From the NCBI GenBank assembly GCA_964611335.1, contig CAZSXR010000003.1:434001-498000 (forward strand): a stretch of DNA of 64,000 bases, given 5' to 3'. The DNA is from BOG-1112 sp964611335 (GTDB lineage: Bacteria > Bdellovibrionota_B > Oligoflexia > Oligoflexales > Bog-1112). Positions 8,137-16,620 of the stretch are shown here, in pieces (positions within the stretch are counted from its first letter, which is position 1; every line of letters begins with the position of its first letter). The translations under genes were made by a program, and so were the position numbers. The notes under the pieces were generated by a model, which worked only from the letters and a program-made list of their open reading frames with translations, was not told the origin of the DNA and ran no database searches.

Positions 8137-10428
8137 ATGACTGAACAACTTATTGATATTGCTTTGAAATATGCCAAGTGGGGATGGCCCGTTCTGCCGC
8201 TTTATTCGCCAATTCGAGGAAAATGCGACTGCGGAGCCGATTGCAAGAGCCCTGGCAAACATCCCAGAATAAAGGGCGGTGTGAATGCAGCTTCGCTAGA
8301 TTTGGAATGCGTTCTTAACTGGTGGCAGCAATGGCCTCATGCAAATGTTGGTATTGCAACGGGGAGAGTTTCTAATCTTGTTGTAATGGATCTTGATGAG
8401 CGTCACGGAGGAGTTCATTCGTGGACGCAATGGGAGAAAACTCATTCAACAAAGACAAGTTTAATTGCAAAGACTGGCGGAGGATTCCATCTTTTCTTTG
8501 ATGCACAAGGACATGAAATTAAAAGTCGTGCAGGTATTCTTCCGGGTGTTGATGTGCGTGCAGATGGTGGTTATATCGTTGCTGCAGGGAGTTTACATCA
8601 TTCAGGTGTTCCCTATTCGTGGATTTGTAATGAAACAAATACACCGAGCCCTTTGTCAGATGAATTACGGAGTTTACTCGTAGGAGATGCCTCGACTTCG
8701 TTTTCTCCCTCGCTACGCTCGGGAGAAAACTGCGCTCGGGATGACAATGGGCTTCAGATTCTTGAGGGAGGACGCAATGATTTCCTCACACGCATTGCAG
8801 GCTTACTTCGTCGTGAGGCATGCACACCAGAGCTTATCAAGCGTACACTCGATGCAGTAAATTATTCAGTCTGTTCTCCCAGTCTAGATTTCGTTGAGGT
8901 ACAAAAAATTGCTTACGGGATGAGTCGCTACGATTCCAAGTGGGGTGAAATTAGCAGTCCTGTAATTAAAAATTCTGAAGCACCACAATTAAATCCTGAG
9001 ATACTACCTTCTATTATGCGTAATTGGGTCAATGATGCTGCAGAGCGTATGCAAGTGCCTCCGGAATTTTTTGCAGCACCTTGTCTCGTTGCTTTTGCTT
9101 CAGTTGTTGGTAGACAAGCGGGGATATTTCCAAAACAAGAAGATAATTGGTTTAAAGTTCCTAATCTTTGGGGTGCAATTATCGCAAGACCTGGGTTGTT
9201 TAAATCTCCTGCTATTTTGGAATCGACATCTTTTCTTCGCCGTTTAGCTGATAAAGCTACATCACAATATGAAATCGAAAGTCTTAAATCTGAAATTAAT
9301 ACTGATAGCATCAATGCACAGATTGAGGGTCTTAAAGAAGCAATTAAAAAAGCAGCAAGAGAACAAAAATCTCAAGAAGAGATCGAAGAGATTCAAGATC
9401 GCATGCATCAACTGCGTACAAGCCTTGATGATCAGACTTGTATTCACAAGCGTTTCATCGTCAACGATAGCACTGTAGAAAAACTTGCTGTTATCCTCAA
9501 AGAAAATCCAAATGGGGTTCTTCTGCTGCGCGATGAGCTTGCAGGTTGGGGTGCTTCTATCAATCGTCGAGAGGGAGATAGAGAGTTTTATCTAGAGTCT
9601 TGGAACGGTAATGGACCATTTACACACGATCGTATAGGACGTGGCACGATTCATATAGCAAATTTATGTTTATCAATTTTTGGTGGGATTCAGCCCTCAA
9701 AAATAGATTCTTTATGTTCCCCGCTAGGTGGTGGGTCTGATGGACTCATTCAGAGATTTCAAGTTTTAGTGTTTCCTGATTCTCCGAAAACTTGGAAGAA
9801 CGTTGATCGAAAGCCAAGAGAAGCAGAATACAAAGCACTCGCAGATGTCTTTGCAAAGGCAAGTAATCTGTCAACTCACTATCCTTCTGCAAAAGATGGA
9901 TTGCGTTTTTCGAATCAGGCACAAGATCAATTTAATGTTTGGCGCAATGCTCTTGAGCACAAACTACGATCCGGGGAGATCGAATCTGAAGAGTTCGAGT
10001 CCCATCTTGCAAAATACCGTTCTCTAGTCCCCTCTCTGAGTCTTCTTTTCGAGATTATGTACGCTCTATCTGAAAGTAGACCTCTTCATAACGTCGGAGC
10101 AAAAAGTACTGAAAAAGCGATTGAACTAGCTCATTACCTCGAACGTCATGCAATGAAAGTTTACAATGAAGAACTTTCTATTGCACAAAAAGGAGCACAG
10201 CTTCTCGCACAAAAAATAAAAAGTGGAGCCGTCAAAGACGGCGACAGCCTTAGATCTATATACCGACGTCATTGGTCTTGGTTAGACACATCCGAAAAAC
10301 TCGACAAAGCGATCTCTAAACTTGAAGAATGTTCCTGGTTACTTGTCGAAACCGTCACCAATCACACTGGAAAAAGCAACGTTATCCGTATCAATCCTAA
10401 AGTTTATCAATTTTCATTCCCGGGGTAG
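8137..10428 (+). CDS. Prim-Pol / DUF3987 replication protein
   Basis: A 763-aa protein. Residues 1-180 are a bifunctional primase-polymerase domain: VVMDLDERHGG carries the acidic metal ligands and TGGGFHLFF the following conserved histidine strand. Residues 285-760 match DUF3987, a helicase-like domain with a degenerate P-loop (RPGLFKSP) and an acidic strand VLLLRDELAGW. Such fusions start replication of plasmids, phages and integrated elements. ATG 8137 has GGAG five bases upstream. A palindromic repeat is inserted in frame between the two domains (8690-8745). Likely the replication gene of the island. Confidence 0.85.
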   Translation: MTEQLIDIALKYAKWGWPVLPLYSPIRGKCDCGADCKSPGKHPRIKGGVNAASLDLECVLNWWQQWPHANVGIATGRVSNLVVMDLDERHGGVHSWTQWEKTHSTKTSLIAKTGGGFHLFFDAQGHEIKSRAGILPGVDVRADGGYIVAAGSLHHSGVPYSWICNETNTPSPLSDELRSLLVGDASTSFSPSLRSGENCARDDNGLQILEGGRNDFLTRIAGLLRREACTPELIKRTLDAVNYSVCSPSLDFVEVQKIAYGMSRYDSKWGEISSPVIKNSEAPQLNPEILPSIMRNWVNDAAERMQVPPEFFAAPCLVAFASVVGRQAGIFPKQEDNWFKVPNLWGAIIARPGLFKSPAILESTSFLRRLADKATSQYEIESLKSEINTDSINAQIEGLKEAIKKAAREQKSQEEIEEIQDRMHQLRTSLDDQTCIHKRFIVNDSTVEKLAVILKENPNGVLLLRDELAGWGASINRREGDREFYLESWNGNGPFTHDRIGRGTIHIANLCLSIFGGIQPSKIDSLCSPLGGGSDGLIQRFQVLVFPDSPKTWKNVDRKPREAEYKALADVFAKASNLSTHYPSAKDGLRFSNQAQDQFNVWRNALEHKLRSGEIESEEFESHLAKYRSLVPSLSLLFEIMYALSESRPLHNVGAKSTEKAIELAHYLERHAMKVYNEELSIAQKGAQLLAQKIKSGAVKDGDSLRSIYRRHWSWLDTSEKLDKAISKLEECSWLLVETVTNHTGKSNVIRINPKVYQFSFPG
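8690..8745 (+). repeat. Palindromic element inserted in frame in the Prim-Pol gene
   Basis: GTTTTCTCCC (8700-8709) is exactly inverted as GGGAGAAAAC (8721-8730). The outer sequence runs from CCTCGAC to GCTCGGGATGAC. It is read through in frame as ASTSFSPSLRSGENCARDD, a low-complexity linker between the Prim-Pol and DUF3987 domains. Its ends match those of the element in the recombinase gene (12357-12405). The pattern recalls protein-coding palindromic elements known from Rickettsia. Confidence 0.65.
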
Positions 10429-10431
10429 ACC

Positions 10432-10866
10432 TTGCAAGAAAAGGTGGACATCACGAATGAGCATGCTCGAGGTCTGTGCAAAATTTGCACTGGATGTAAG
10501 CAGAGCAAAGCGCATTCTGATTTTCATCTCAAGGGTCTCGATAAGTCGGGCTCTCCTCGACTCCAAAGTATTTGCAAGGATTGTGCAAATGCTCGTCGCG
10601 TAGCTAGGTACCAAGCTAAGAAGCCCGAGAAAGAAAGAGTTTTTGAGTCATCGCTGCGCGATGACTCAAAAACAACCAAGTCTGAAAAAAAAATTGATAT
10701 TGCTCAATTTGGAGTTGAAATTGTTTTTGTTGATGACAAGTCATCAAGCAAGATGACTGAAGTCATGTTGGATTATCTTGAGGCTGTTTATGCAATACCG
10801 ATATCAAACGCAATCCTACAAACAAGGCCCCAAAACGAAGAACGGAATCTCTTACGGGCGGGTTAG
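10432..10866 (+). CDS. Small zinc-finger-like protein
   Basis: A 144-aa protein. Its first 55 residues hold two CxxC pairs (CKICTGC near 16-22 and ICKDC near 46-50) spaced as in small phage-type zinc ribbons. TTG 10432 starts three bases after the Prim-Pol stop; GTG 10444 is an alternative. A perfect palindrome (10639-10673) interrupts the frame as VFESSLRDDSKTT, just after the zinc-finger part. The 3' end overlaps the recombinase gene. Probably a DNA-binding accessory protein of the element. Confidence 0.6.
   Translation: MQEKVDITNEHARGLCKICTGCKQSKAHSDFHLKGLDKSGSPRLQSICKDCANARRVARYQAKKPEKERVFESSLRDDSKTTKSEKKIDIAQFGVEIVFVDDKSSSKMTEVMLDYLEAVYAIPISNAILQTRPQNEERNLLRAG
10639..10673 (+). repeat. 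Perfect 16-bp inverted repeat inside the zinc-finger gene
   Basis: GTTTTTGAGTCATCGC (10639-10654) and its exact inverse (10658-10673) enclose a 3-base loop. The frame stays open through it. The A/T-flanked stem would also look like a bidirectional terminator if transcribed, yet it lies in mid-gene. Confidence 0.65.
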
Positions 10867-12583
10867 TACTTTCGATCAAGCTTTTAATCGTGATGGAGCG
10901 CGTCGTGAAGATGCTTCACCAGAAGCGCAGCGTAGCCGTTGCGCAGACCATGTTGTTTTTCTAAATGCAAAGAAAGGTGGAAATTACAAAATTCTCGAAC
11001 ATATCAGCGATGAAGGATTTTCAGGTAAAAATACAAATCGTCCTGGTTACCAAAAAATGTGTGACCTTATCGCAAGCAAAACAATTGAATTTGTTGTAGC
11101 CACTGAATTAAGTCGTATAAGTCGAAGTGTTGTCGATTTTTTAGAATTAGTTTCTCACTGTGAAAAACATAATGTTGATTTATTAATCATAGGTTTGGAT
11201 CTCGACACATCTAGTCCCATCGGACGTGTGATGGTTATCATTCTTGTTGCCTTAGCACAGTTTGAACGGGAGATGACAAGTCAACGAGTCAAAGAAAATG
11301 CTCTCAATAGGCTACTGAAAGATGGAAAAATAAACGGCGCGGCAGAAATACTTGGATTAGATCGAGATCCTGCACGCGCCGGTCATTTTTTAATTAACTA
11401 CGATGAACTTCTGAAAGTAGAGCAAATACTCAAACTCTTCTTGAAGTTTTCCAGTAAAAATAAAGTTCTTAGTGAAGCAAAAAAGCTAGGTCTTACAGGT
11501 AAGGAAGGTCGTGAATTAACTCATCATCTAGTAGATTCAGTCATTGAAAATGCAAAGTGGCGTTATCGAGGGCTTTGGTATGCAAACAAAGAAAATGAAC
11601 ATAGAGATCCTTCTGAATTACCTGAAACAAAACGTTTTCAAATCGTTGAGCTTCCTCATGGTCCACTTATTGAAGACAAACTACTAAGCCAAGTTGAACA
11701 TAAATTGGCAGATACTTTTGAAAATCGTAAACGTAGTGGTAAGGATGGTCGTATCTACTTACTCACACATATTTTACAATACGAAGATGGTTCCACTTAT
11801 TACGGAGGATCCGCAAAAGGTCGTCAGTATTTTTATTACTACTCGAAAGGAGAAGGGCCGAATATTCAATGCGAAGATATAGAAAAAGTCGTGATTGATA
11901 GGATCAAAGCTTACTTTAAAGGAAGTGAAATCTTTGCAAAGCTTGTAGAGAATGCAGTTAAGAAACGTATCGAAGAATTGCCAAAAATAGATCATGAAAT
12001 TACACGAATTCAAAATGAACTTCATGATCTTGACGACGCTAACAAAGATTTGAGAGAACAGTTGAGAGAAAAAGAATTGCGTTCTCGAAGTAGTTTTATG
12101 AATTGGTTAGAAGATGAAGTTGAGAAGATTAGAGAGCAGAAACAAAGAAAAGAACAGGATATTGAAATTCTTTTTCTAGCAAGAGCGGATTTGATGAAGA
12201 AATCAGGGTTGGAGAGTTTGGAACAGACTGCCTCTGAGTTTATTGCAAAGTTTGATCAGTTAACAGGTGTGCAAAAGAGAAGCTTTATAGAGAGAATGAT
12301 TTCGAGAGTTGTGATTAAGAAAGACAACAAGATTGAGCTTCATGTTTTGTGGGATTCCTCGACCCGCTTTCGCCAAGGCTTCAGCGGGCAAGCAGCTCAA
12401 GATGATGGAAATGAAAAATTAGAAAATAATAAAAATGTAGCAAACAGTGTGTACTATGAAGGACAAAAAAAAGTCGTCTGTGAGACGACTTTTTTCGAGA
12501 CCATCAGTTCGATTAGAGAACAAAATGGCGGGAGAGACGGGACTCGAACCCGCGGCCTCCGCCGTGACAGGGCGGCGTTATAA
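10790..12583 (+). CDS. Large serine recombinase
   Basis: About 597 aa from ATG 10790; the frame is open to TTG 10778. The N-terminal resolvase domain (to about 165) shows YGRVST with the catalytic serine and the ELSRISRS motif. A recombinase domain and a zinc-ribbon-like region without clear cysteines follow. A long coiled coil lies at about 415-475. Large serine recombinases integrate phages and conjugative elements. The reading frame overlaps the zinc-finger gene by about 77 bases. The natural C-terminus is unclear: after LHVLW (near 12350) the frame crosses an inserted palindrome and a terminator and ends inside the tRNA-Asp gene, producing the familiar antisense-tRNA peptide GRDGTRTRGLRRDRAAL. 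Confidence 0.88.
   Translation: MQYRYQTQSYKQGPKTKNGISYGRVSTFDQAFNRDGARREDASPEAQRSRCADHVVFLNAKKGGNYKILEHISDEGFSGKNTNRPGYQKMCDLIASKTIEFVVATELSRISRSVVDFLELVSHCEKHNVDLLIIGLDLDTSSPIGRVMVIILVALAQFEREMTSQRVKENALNRLLKDGKINGAAEILGLDRDPARAGHFLINYDELLKVEQILKLFLKFSSKNKVLSEAKKLGLTGKEGRELTHHLVDSVIENAKWRYRGLWYANKENEHRDPSELPETKRFQIVELPHGPLIEDKLLSQVEHKLADTFENRKRSGKDGRIYLLTHILQYEDGSTYYGGSAKGRQYFYYYSKGEGPNIQCEDIEKVVIDRIKAYFKGSEIFAKLVENAVKKRIEELPKIDHEITRIQNELHDLDDANKDLREQLREKELRSRSSFMNWLEDEVEKIREQKQRKEQDIEILFLARADLMKKSGLESLEQTASEFIAKFDQLTGVQKRSFIERMISRVVIKKDNKIELHVLWDSSTRFRQGFSGQAAQDDGNEKLENNKNVANSVYYEGQKKVVCETTFFETISSIREQNGGRDGTRTRGLRRDRAAL
12357..12405 (+). repeat. Palindromic element inserted near the recombinase C-terminus
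   Basis: CCCGCT (12363-12368) pairs with AGCGGG (12383-12388), and GCC (12372-12374) with GGC (12377-12379). Ends CCTCGAC and GCTCAAGATGA match the element in the Prim-Pol gene. It is read in frame as SSTRFRQGFSGQAAQDD. Confidence 0.6.
12465..12495. terminator. Bidirectional rho-independent terminator
   Basis: GTCGTCT (12473-12479), loop GTG, AGACGAC (12483-12489). An A-run precedes and a T-run (12490-12495) follows, so it can act on both strands. On the plus strand it would end the recombinase transcript; on the minus strand it lies 31 bases past the tRNA-Asp 3' end. Its position inside the open recombinase frame argues that the functional recombinase should end before it. Confidence 0.85.
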
Positions 12584-12602
12584 CCAACTTAACTACTCCC
12601 CC
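12526..12602 (-). tRNA. tRNA-Asp (anticodon GTC)
   Basis: The minus strand folds as a full cloverleaf: acceptor GGGGGAG with CTCTCCC, an anticodon loop CTGTCAC with anticodon GTC, a T-arm with TTCGAGT, discriminator G and an encoded CCA (12528-12526). The discriminator G is usual for tRNA-Asp. The gene borders the island, is overlapped antisense by the recombinase frame, and is a plausible integration site. Confidence 0.95.
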
Positions 12603-12673
12603 GAGTTTCGTTTTGTTGTGCTTCGTGAGCAGGGATCGTTTTAAATTATTCCCAGAAAAATGCAAGAAGAAAA

Positions 12674-13015
12674 TTACAGGCTTGTTCCTGAACGCTTGGC
12701 GATACGAGTCTTGTTTCCGCTCTCATCAACTTTGTAACCAATGCGTGATGGCTTGTGTGTCTTTGGATCTACAAGCATCACGTTGCTGAGATGTATCCCA
12801 ACAGCCTTTTCGATAATGCCACCATCTGGGTTTTTTGCGTCTGGCTTTTGGTGCTTTTTGAAGAGGTTTGCGCCTGCAACAAAAACTTTGTAGTTTTTGT
12901 TGTCGATGCGCTCGACTTTGCCTTTGTGTCCGCGTGAACGTCCGTTCATCACAATAACTTCGTCACCTTTGCAAATTTTAGTCTTGTTAACGTGTTTGTC
13001 TAAAACTAGTTCCAT
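12674..13015 (-). CDS. rplX: 50S ribosomal protein L24
   Basis: A 113-aa protein with the KOW motif of L24 (KGDEVIVMNGRSRGHKGKVE near 16-35), the central loop NLFKKHQKPD and the DPKTHKPSRIGYK region. It binds 23S rRNA and helps start 50S assembly. ATG 13015 is preferred; the frame extends to a TTG at 13036 without support. L24 is normally encoded inside the S10/spc ribosomal operon, but here it stands alone between tRNA-Asp and dsbD. It may be the relocated single copy or a second copy. Confidence 0.92.
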   Translation of the reverse strand: MELVLDKHVNKTKICKGDEVIVMNGRSRGHKGKVERIDNKNYKVFVAGANLFKKHQKPDAKNPDGGIIEKAVGIHLSNVMLVDPKTHKPSRIGYKVDESGNKTRIAKRSGTSL

Positions 13016-13134
13016 GGTCTTTGTCCGAAAATACAATAATTATAATCTTGTTGCCCGCTAAGAAGAGGCTATATTTAAGAAAATAGGCTGATTCGTCAAG
13101 GATCTTTTTGCTTTAAATGAGGCTTTAGTTTTCA

Positions 13135-15003
13135 ATGAAGATTATATCGAAGTTCACTGCCAACTCGCTTTTTCCTCCAACCTGTCTCCTTTTTCTGTCT
13201 TTTTTATTGTCAATTCAATGCCTTGCAATTGATGCCAAAACCGTTGAAGAATTTCAAATGCCCTCCTCAGCAGACCACACCCAGTCGGGTCATCTAAGCC
13301 CCACAGAAGTGAGTCCCGCGAAAGTTGTACATTGGAAGGCTATCAATAGTTTGCGTTATCCTGATGGTTCCATCGTCGTATATTTGAAACTTACAACCGA
13401 AAATGATTTTTCAATCTACGCGACGCATCTCGAATTCACCAGCCGTTCGGGTTACTTTCTTAAAAAGATAAGTCCACCACCTTCAAAAGAAGTTAAGGAC
13501 CCTGTCGAAGGAAAAATCGTATCCGTTTACTCTGGCGGCGATTTTATTTTGCAGTTCGAAGGGGATGAATCTTTCGATAAGTCTCAATTCCCTCTCAGTA
13601 TTCGCTATGTCGCTTGTACTGTTCGTATCTGTTTGTTTCCTTACATAGAAGAAATGGAAATACCGACATTCAATAACACTGAAAGTCTTCCTAACAATTT
13701 AAATGCTTCTGAAATTTTGCAAGCTCCATCAACCCACGTGATTCATCCAAAATCTTTTGGTGAAGAAGAAACTTTCGAAGAAAAACTTGCAGAACGACTC
13801 CAACTCGGAAATCTAGGCCTCTTAATGATGTTGTTAGCTCTCTTCGTGGGTGGATTGCTCACCAACCTCACGCCGTGTGTGTATCCCATGATCCCCATCA
13901 CTATTCGACTTCTTGCCAGTCAAACACGAAAACCAATTCATGCTTCCAGTGCTTATGCAGCAGGAATAGTCCTTATTTATAGTTTACTCGGTCTGTCTGT
14001 TGGTTTTACAGGAACACTCTTCGGTCAGTATATGGCTAATCCATATGTGAACTGGGCTTTAGCTCTCGTTATGTTTGCACTCGGATTCTCTATGTTGGGA
14101 TTTGCTAAATGGGCCTTTCTCACACGACTTGGAAATAAAATTGGGATTTCTGAACCTGGTTTGGGTCAGTGTTTTTTGATGGGTTGTGGTGCAGGTCTGG
14201 TCGCCTCACCTTGCACAGGCCCTATACTCGCAAGCATACTCACGTTCATCATTGCAAATAAAGAACTCGGTCGCTCCACTCTTTATATTTTTACTTATAG
14301 TTTAGGTTTCGGACTTCCTTATGTAGCGCTGGGAGCCTTGTCAGGAACTTTCGCTAAAAGAAAAATTTCTCCAAAAGTACAAGTCTTCGTGAAAGTTCTT
14401 TTTGCTGCAGTGATGTTTGCGCTCTCTCTTTATTATCTGCGTATTCCTTTTTATGAAGTATTTTCAAAATGGAAACATTATTGGCAGTCCATTTTTATCA
14501 TCACAGGATTGCTTGGGTTCATTCTTTGGAGACTTTTAGGTTTTGCTTTGAATCACAGGAAACTCCACTGGTATATGATTCTTCCTGCACTTCTACTCGG
14601 TGTCTCTATGTTTTCTGGAAGCAGATGGATTTTCGAAGAACAGACTGAGAAAGTTTCCAACGAACATATAGTTTGGTATGATAATGAAAGTGATGCATTA
14701 GCAATGTCAGCAAAACTGGGTGTTCCTCTTCTTATAGATTTTTGGGCAGAATGGTGTGCTGCATGTAAGAAAATGGATGCTACAACTTTTTCCGATGCCC
14801 ATTTTATTGAGGAAGCAAAGAAGCTCAATGTTCTTTATCTCAAAGTGGATGTGACTCAAGATACTCCTGCAAATACCAAACTTCTTGAAAAATATAAGGT
14901 GCAGGGACTTCCCACTATAGTCATATTAAAACCTGGATCCGAGCAGCCTGCAGTTGTGAGTGGTTATGCGAGTGCAGCTAGACTTCTTAACTATTTCAAC
15001 TAG
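13135..15003 (+). CDS. dsbD: Thiol:disulfide interchange protein DsbD
   Basis: 622 aa with all three DsbD parts. A signal peptide (to about 33) leads to a periplasmic alpha domain with the cysteine pair in ACTVRIC. Eight or so TM helices follow, carrying the intramembrane cysteines in TPCVYPM and SPCTGP. The C-terminal gamma thioredoxin domain has WCAAC. DsbD moves electrons from cytoplasmic thioredoxin to periplasmic proteins, including cytochrome c maturation and DsbC-type isomerases. The next gene starts 15 bases downstream. Confidence 0.93.
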   Translation: MKIISKFTANSLFPPTCLLFLSFLLSIQCLAIDAKTVEEFQMPSSADHTQSGHLSPTEVSPAKVVHWKAINSLRYPDGSIVVYLKLTTENDFSIYATHLEFTSRSGYFLKKISPPPSKEVKDPVEGKIVSVYSGGDFILQFEGDESFDKSQFPLSIRYVACTVRICLFPYIEEMEIPTFNNTESLPNNLNASEILQAPSTHVIHPKSFGEEETFEEKLAERLQLGNLGLLMMLLALFVGGLLTNLTPCVYPMIPITIRLLASQTRKPIHASSAYAAGIVLIYSLLGLSVGFTGTLFGQYMANPYVNWALALVMFALGFSMLGFAKWAFLTRLGNKIGISEPGLGQCFLMGCGAGLVASPCTGPILASILTFIIANKELGRSTLYIFTYSLGFGLPYVALGALSGTFAKRKISPKVQVFVKVLFAAVMFALSLYYLRIPFYEVFSKWKHYWQSIFIITGLLGFILWRLLGFALNHRKLHWYMILPALLLGVSMFSGSRWIFEEQTEKVSNEHIVWYDNESDALAMSAKLGVPLLIDFWAEWCAACKKMDATTFSDAHFIEEAKKLNVLYLKVDVTQDTPANTKLLEKYKVQGLPTIVILKPGSEQPAVVSGYASAARLLNYFN

Positions 15004-15018
15004 AAAGAAGGAGTTACA

Positions 15019-16554
15019 TTGCTACACTATCTCGTTTATCTAGCTACTTCAGGTCAAATCCATCAGGTAAAAAATAGTCTTACCCGTCTTCAAATTCCGC
15101 AAGCAGCTTCTCCTGAAAATGAAGATGTCATGCACATTGTTCATCCTTTTTTGGGTGATTTGGAAATTGTTCTTACATTTCTCTCCGATATCAATCAGGT
15201 AAGCACGCATATTAAGCACAACCCTGTGGATGCTCTCATTTACGATGAAAGACAAGGTGGGCTCGACGCATTCATTGCTATACAGAAAATTGAAGATAAT
15301 ATTGCCTTTCTAGCTCAGCAGTGGGGACCTGATTTCCGTTTGCCTAAGGGTCGAATCATCGTTCTTCTTGAAGACTCAGAAGAAGTTGCAGAGAAAAGTT
15401 TTAAACTCGGACGAATGAATGTCAAAGATATTCATGTTGCCCCACCGCATTTTGCAAAGACATTGCGATGGATTGCACGTGTTCTAACAGCTGCTCGTGA
15501 ACATACCGATGGGAAAGTTGGTATGGCTTGCAACGGTGGAGGTATGGAAGGCTATCTTTTCCAAGCGGGTTGTCTATATGCGCTCAGTAAAGTTTTTAAA
15601 AAAAGATCTATTGAAGACTTTCAAGTATACTCTGGTGTGAGCAGTGGGTCTATACATGCAACTGCACTTGCAGCGGGTATCCCAATCGATGAGATCGTAC
15701 GTTCTATCAAAGGGAAATCTACACGTATTCCACATTTGAAAAGTTCTATGATCTATGACTTTTCTCCGAGTGAAATCCTTAAAAGATTTGCTAAACAAAT
15801 GCAGGATTGGGGCTCTTTGTCACCTTCCACATGGATGACAAAGGCGATGCAATTTATTCCCACAGGCATATTAAAAGGTGAGGGCCTTCTTAAATATATT
15901 ACAAACTCCATTAAGAGTTATGGGATTATTGATGATTTCAGCTCTCTGAATTCTGAACTTTATATTGGAACAACTCATCAGGATACTTTCGAACATGTTG
16001 TGATGGGGGCGAGCCCTTTCCATCATGTGCGTATGAGTGATGCAATTCGTGCCTCATGTGCGGTACCTCCTTTCTTCACTCCTCATAAAATTGAAAATGA
16101 ATATTACATTGATGGACAAATTTCGAGTCCCTGTGATTTGGAACTGTTGATCCGAAGAGGTTGCAGCCTAATTTTTATTGTAGATCCCATTATTCCTTAC
16201 TCTACACCTGAAACAGGCCTCACTGAAAACGCAGGTGGGCTTTATAATTTGATTCAAACGATTAAAACTTTAATCAACGCACGTTTTCGTTCCGAATTAG
16301 CACATACCATAGAACGATATCCCGATGTCGATTTTCTGGTCTTTCAACCCTATGGGGAATGTTCTTCTGTGATGCGCGGTTCTCCTTTGAAATATAAATT
16401 TAATACTAAGATTACAGATCTAGCTTACAAAGGTACACTTCAACGTTTTCGTGAACGTTATGAAGTGTATAGTTCAAAATTGAGTAAGTATGGTTTTGAA
16501 TTGGTGAGTCCTGAGGAACTGTTGAGGTTGGAACAAGAAGGGATTGTTGTCTGA
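15019..16554 (+). CDS. Patatin-like phospholipase with N-terminal receiver-like domain
   Basis: 511 aa. TTG 15019 has an excellent ribosome site, AGAAGGAG. The C-terminal two thirds is a patatin lipase: oxyanion loop NGGGMEG near 174, nucleophile elbow GVSSGS near 210, and the DG dyad in YIDGQISSP. Patatins cleave acyl chains from phospholipids. The first 155 residues resemble a response-regulator fold (VDALIYDERQGG with a possible phospho-aspartate). This would be a regulated cytoplasmic lipase. It follows dsbD by 15 bases. Confidence 0.85.
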   Translation: MLHYLVYLATSGQIHQVKNSLTRLQIPQAASPENEDVMHIVHPFLGDLEIVLTFLSDINQVSTHIKHNPVDALIYDERQGGLDAFIAIQKIEDNIAFLAQQWGPDFRLPKGRIIVLLEDSEEVAEKSFKLGRMNVKDIHVAPPHFAKTLRWIARVLTAAREHTDGKVGMACNGGGMEGYLFQAGCLYALSKVFKKRSIEDFQVYSGVSSGSIHATALAAGIPIDEIVRSIKGKSTRIPHLKSSMIYDFSPSEILKRFAKQMQDWGSLSPSTWMTKAMQFIPTGILKGEGLLKYITNSIKSYGIIDDFSSLNSELYIGTTHQDTFEHVVMGASPFHHVRMSDAIRASCAVPPFFTPHKIENEYYIDGQISSPCDLELLIRRGCSLIFIVDPIIPYSTPETGLTENAGGLYNLIQTIKTLINARFRSELAHTIERYPDVDFLVFQPYGECSSVMRGSPLKYKFNTKITDLAYKGTLQRFRERYEVYSSKLSKYGFELVSPEELLRLEQEGIVV

Positions 16555-16609
16555 TACGCCTACGCTAAAGCTTCTCCCCCCTAAGTTCAAGCTACGGCGA
16601 GCAAGATGG
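16555..16609. repeat. Interrupted palindromic repeat between genes
   Basis: CGCCTACGCTAAAGCT at the left and AAGCTACGGCG at the right are imperfect inverses separated by a C-rich insert, ending in GAGCAAGATGG. The end resembles those of the repeats in the island. It begins at the base after the patatin stop codon and supplies a spurious ATG at 16606 upstream of the next gene. Confidence 0.55.
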
Positions 16610-16620
16610 AAAGGTCATTT

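Noticed and set aside
8928..9314. 128-aa minus-strand frame inside the Prim-Pol gene
   Set aside because: It lies wholly opposite a well-supported conserved gene and shows no family features.
8690..12405. CRISPR array
   Set aside because: The repeats are few, far apart and palindromic, and no direct repeat-spacer pattern or cas gene is present in the window.
12526..12602. Left and right att repeats of the island
   Set aside because: I found no second copy of the tRNA 3' sequence within the window, so only the right edge can be proposed.
12447..12644. Open frame with GETGLEPAASAVTGRRYNQ
   Set aside because: This is the well-known spurious translation of the antisense of a tRNA gene; it covers tRNA-Asp and the terminator.
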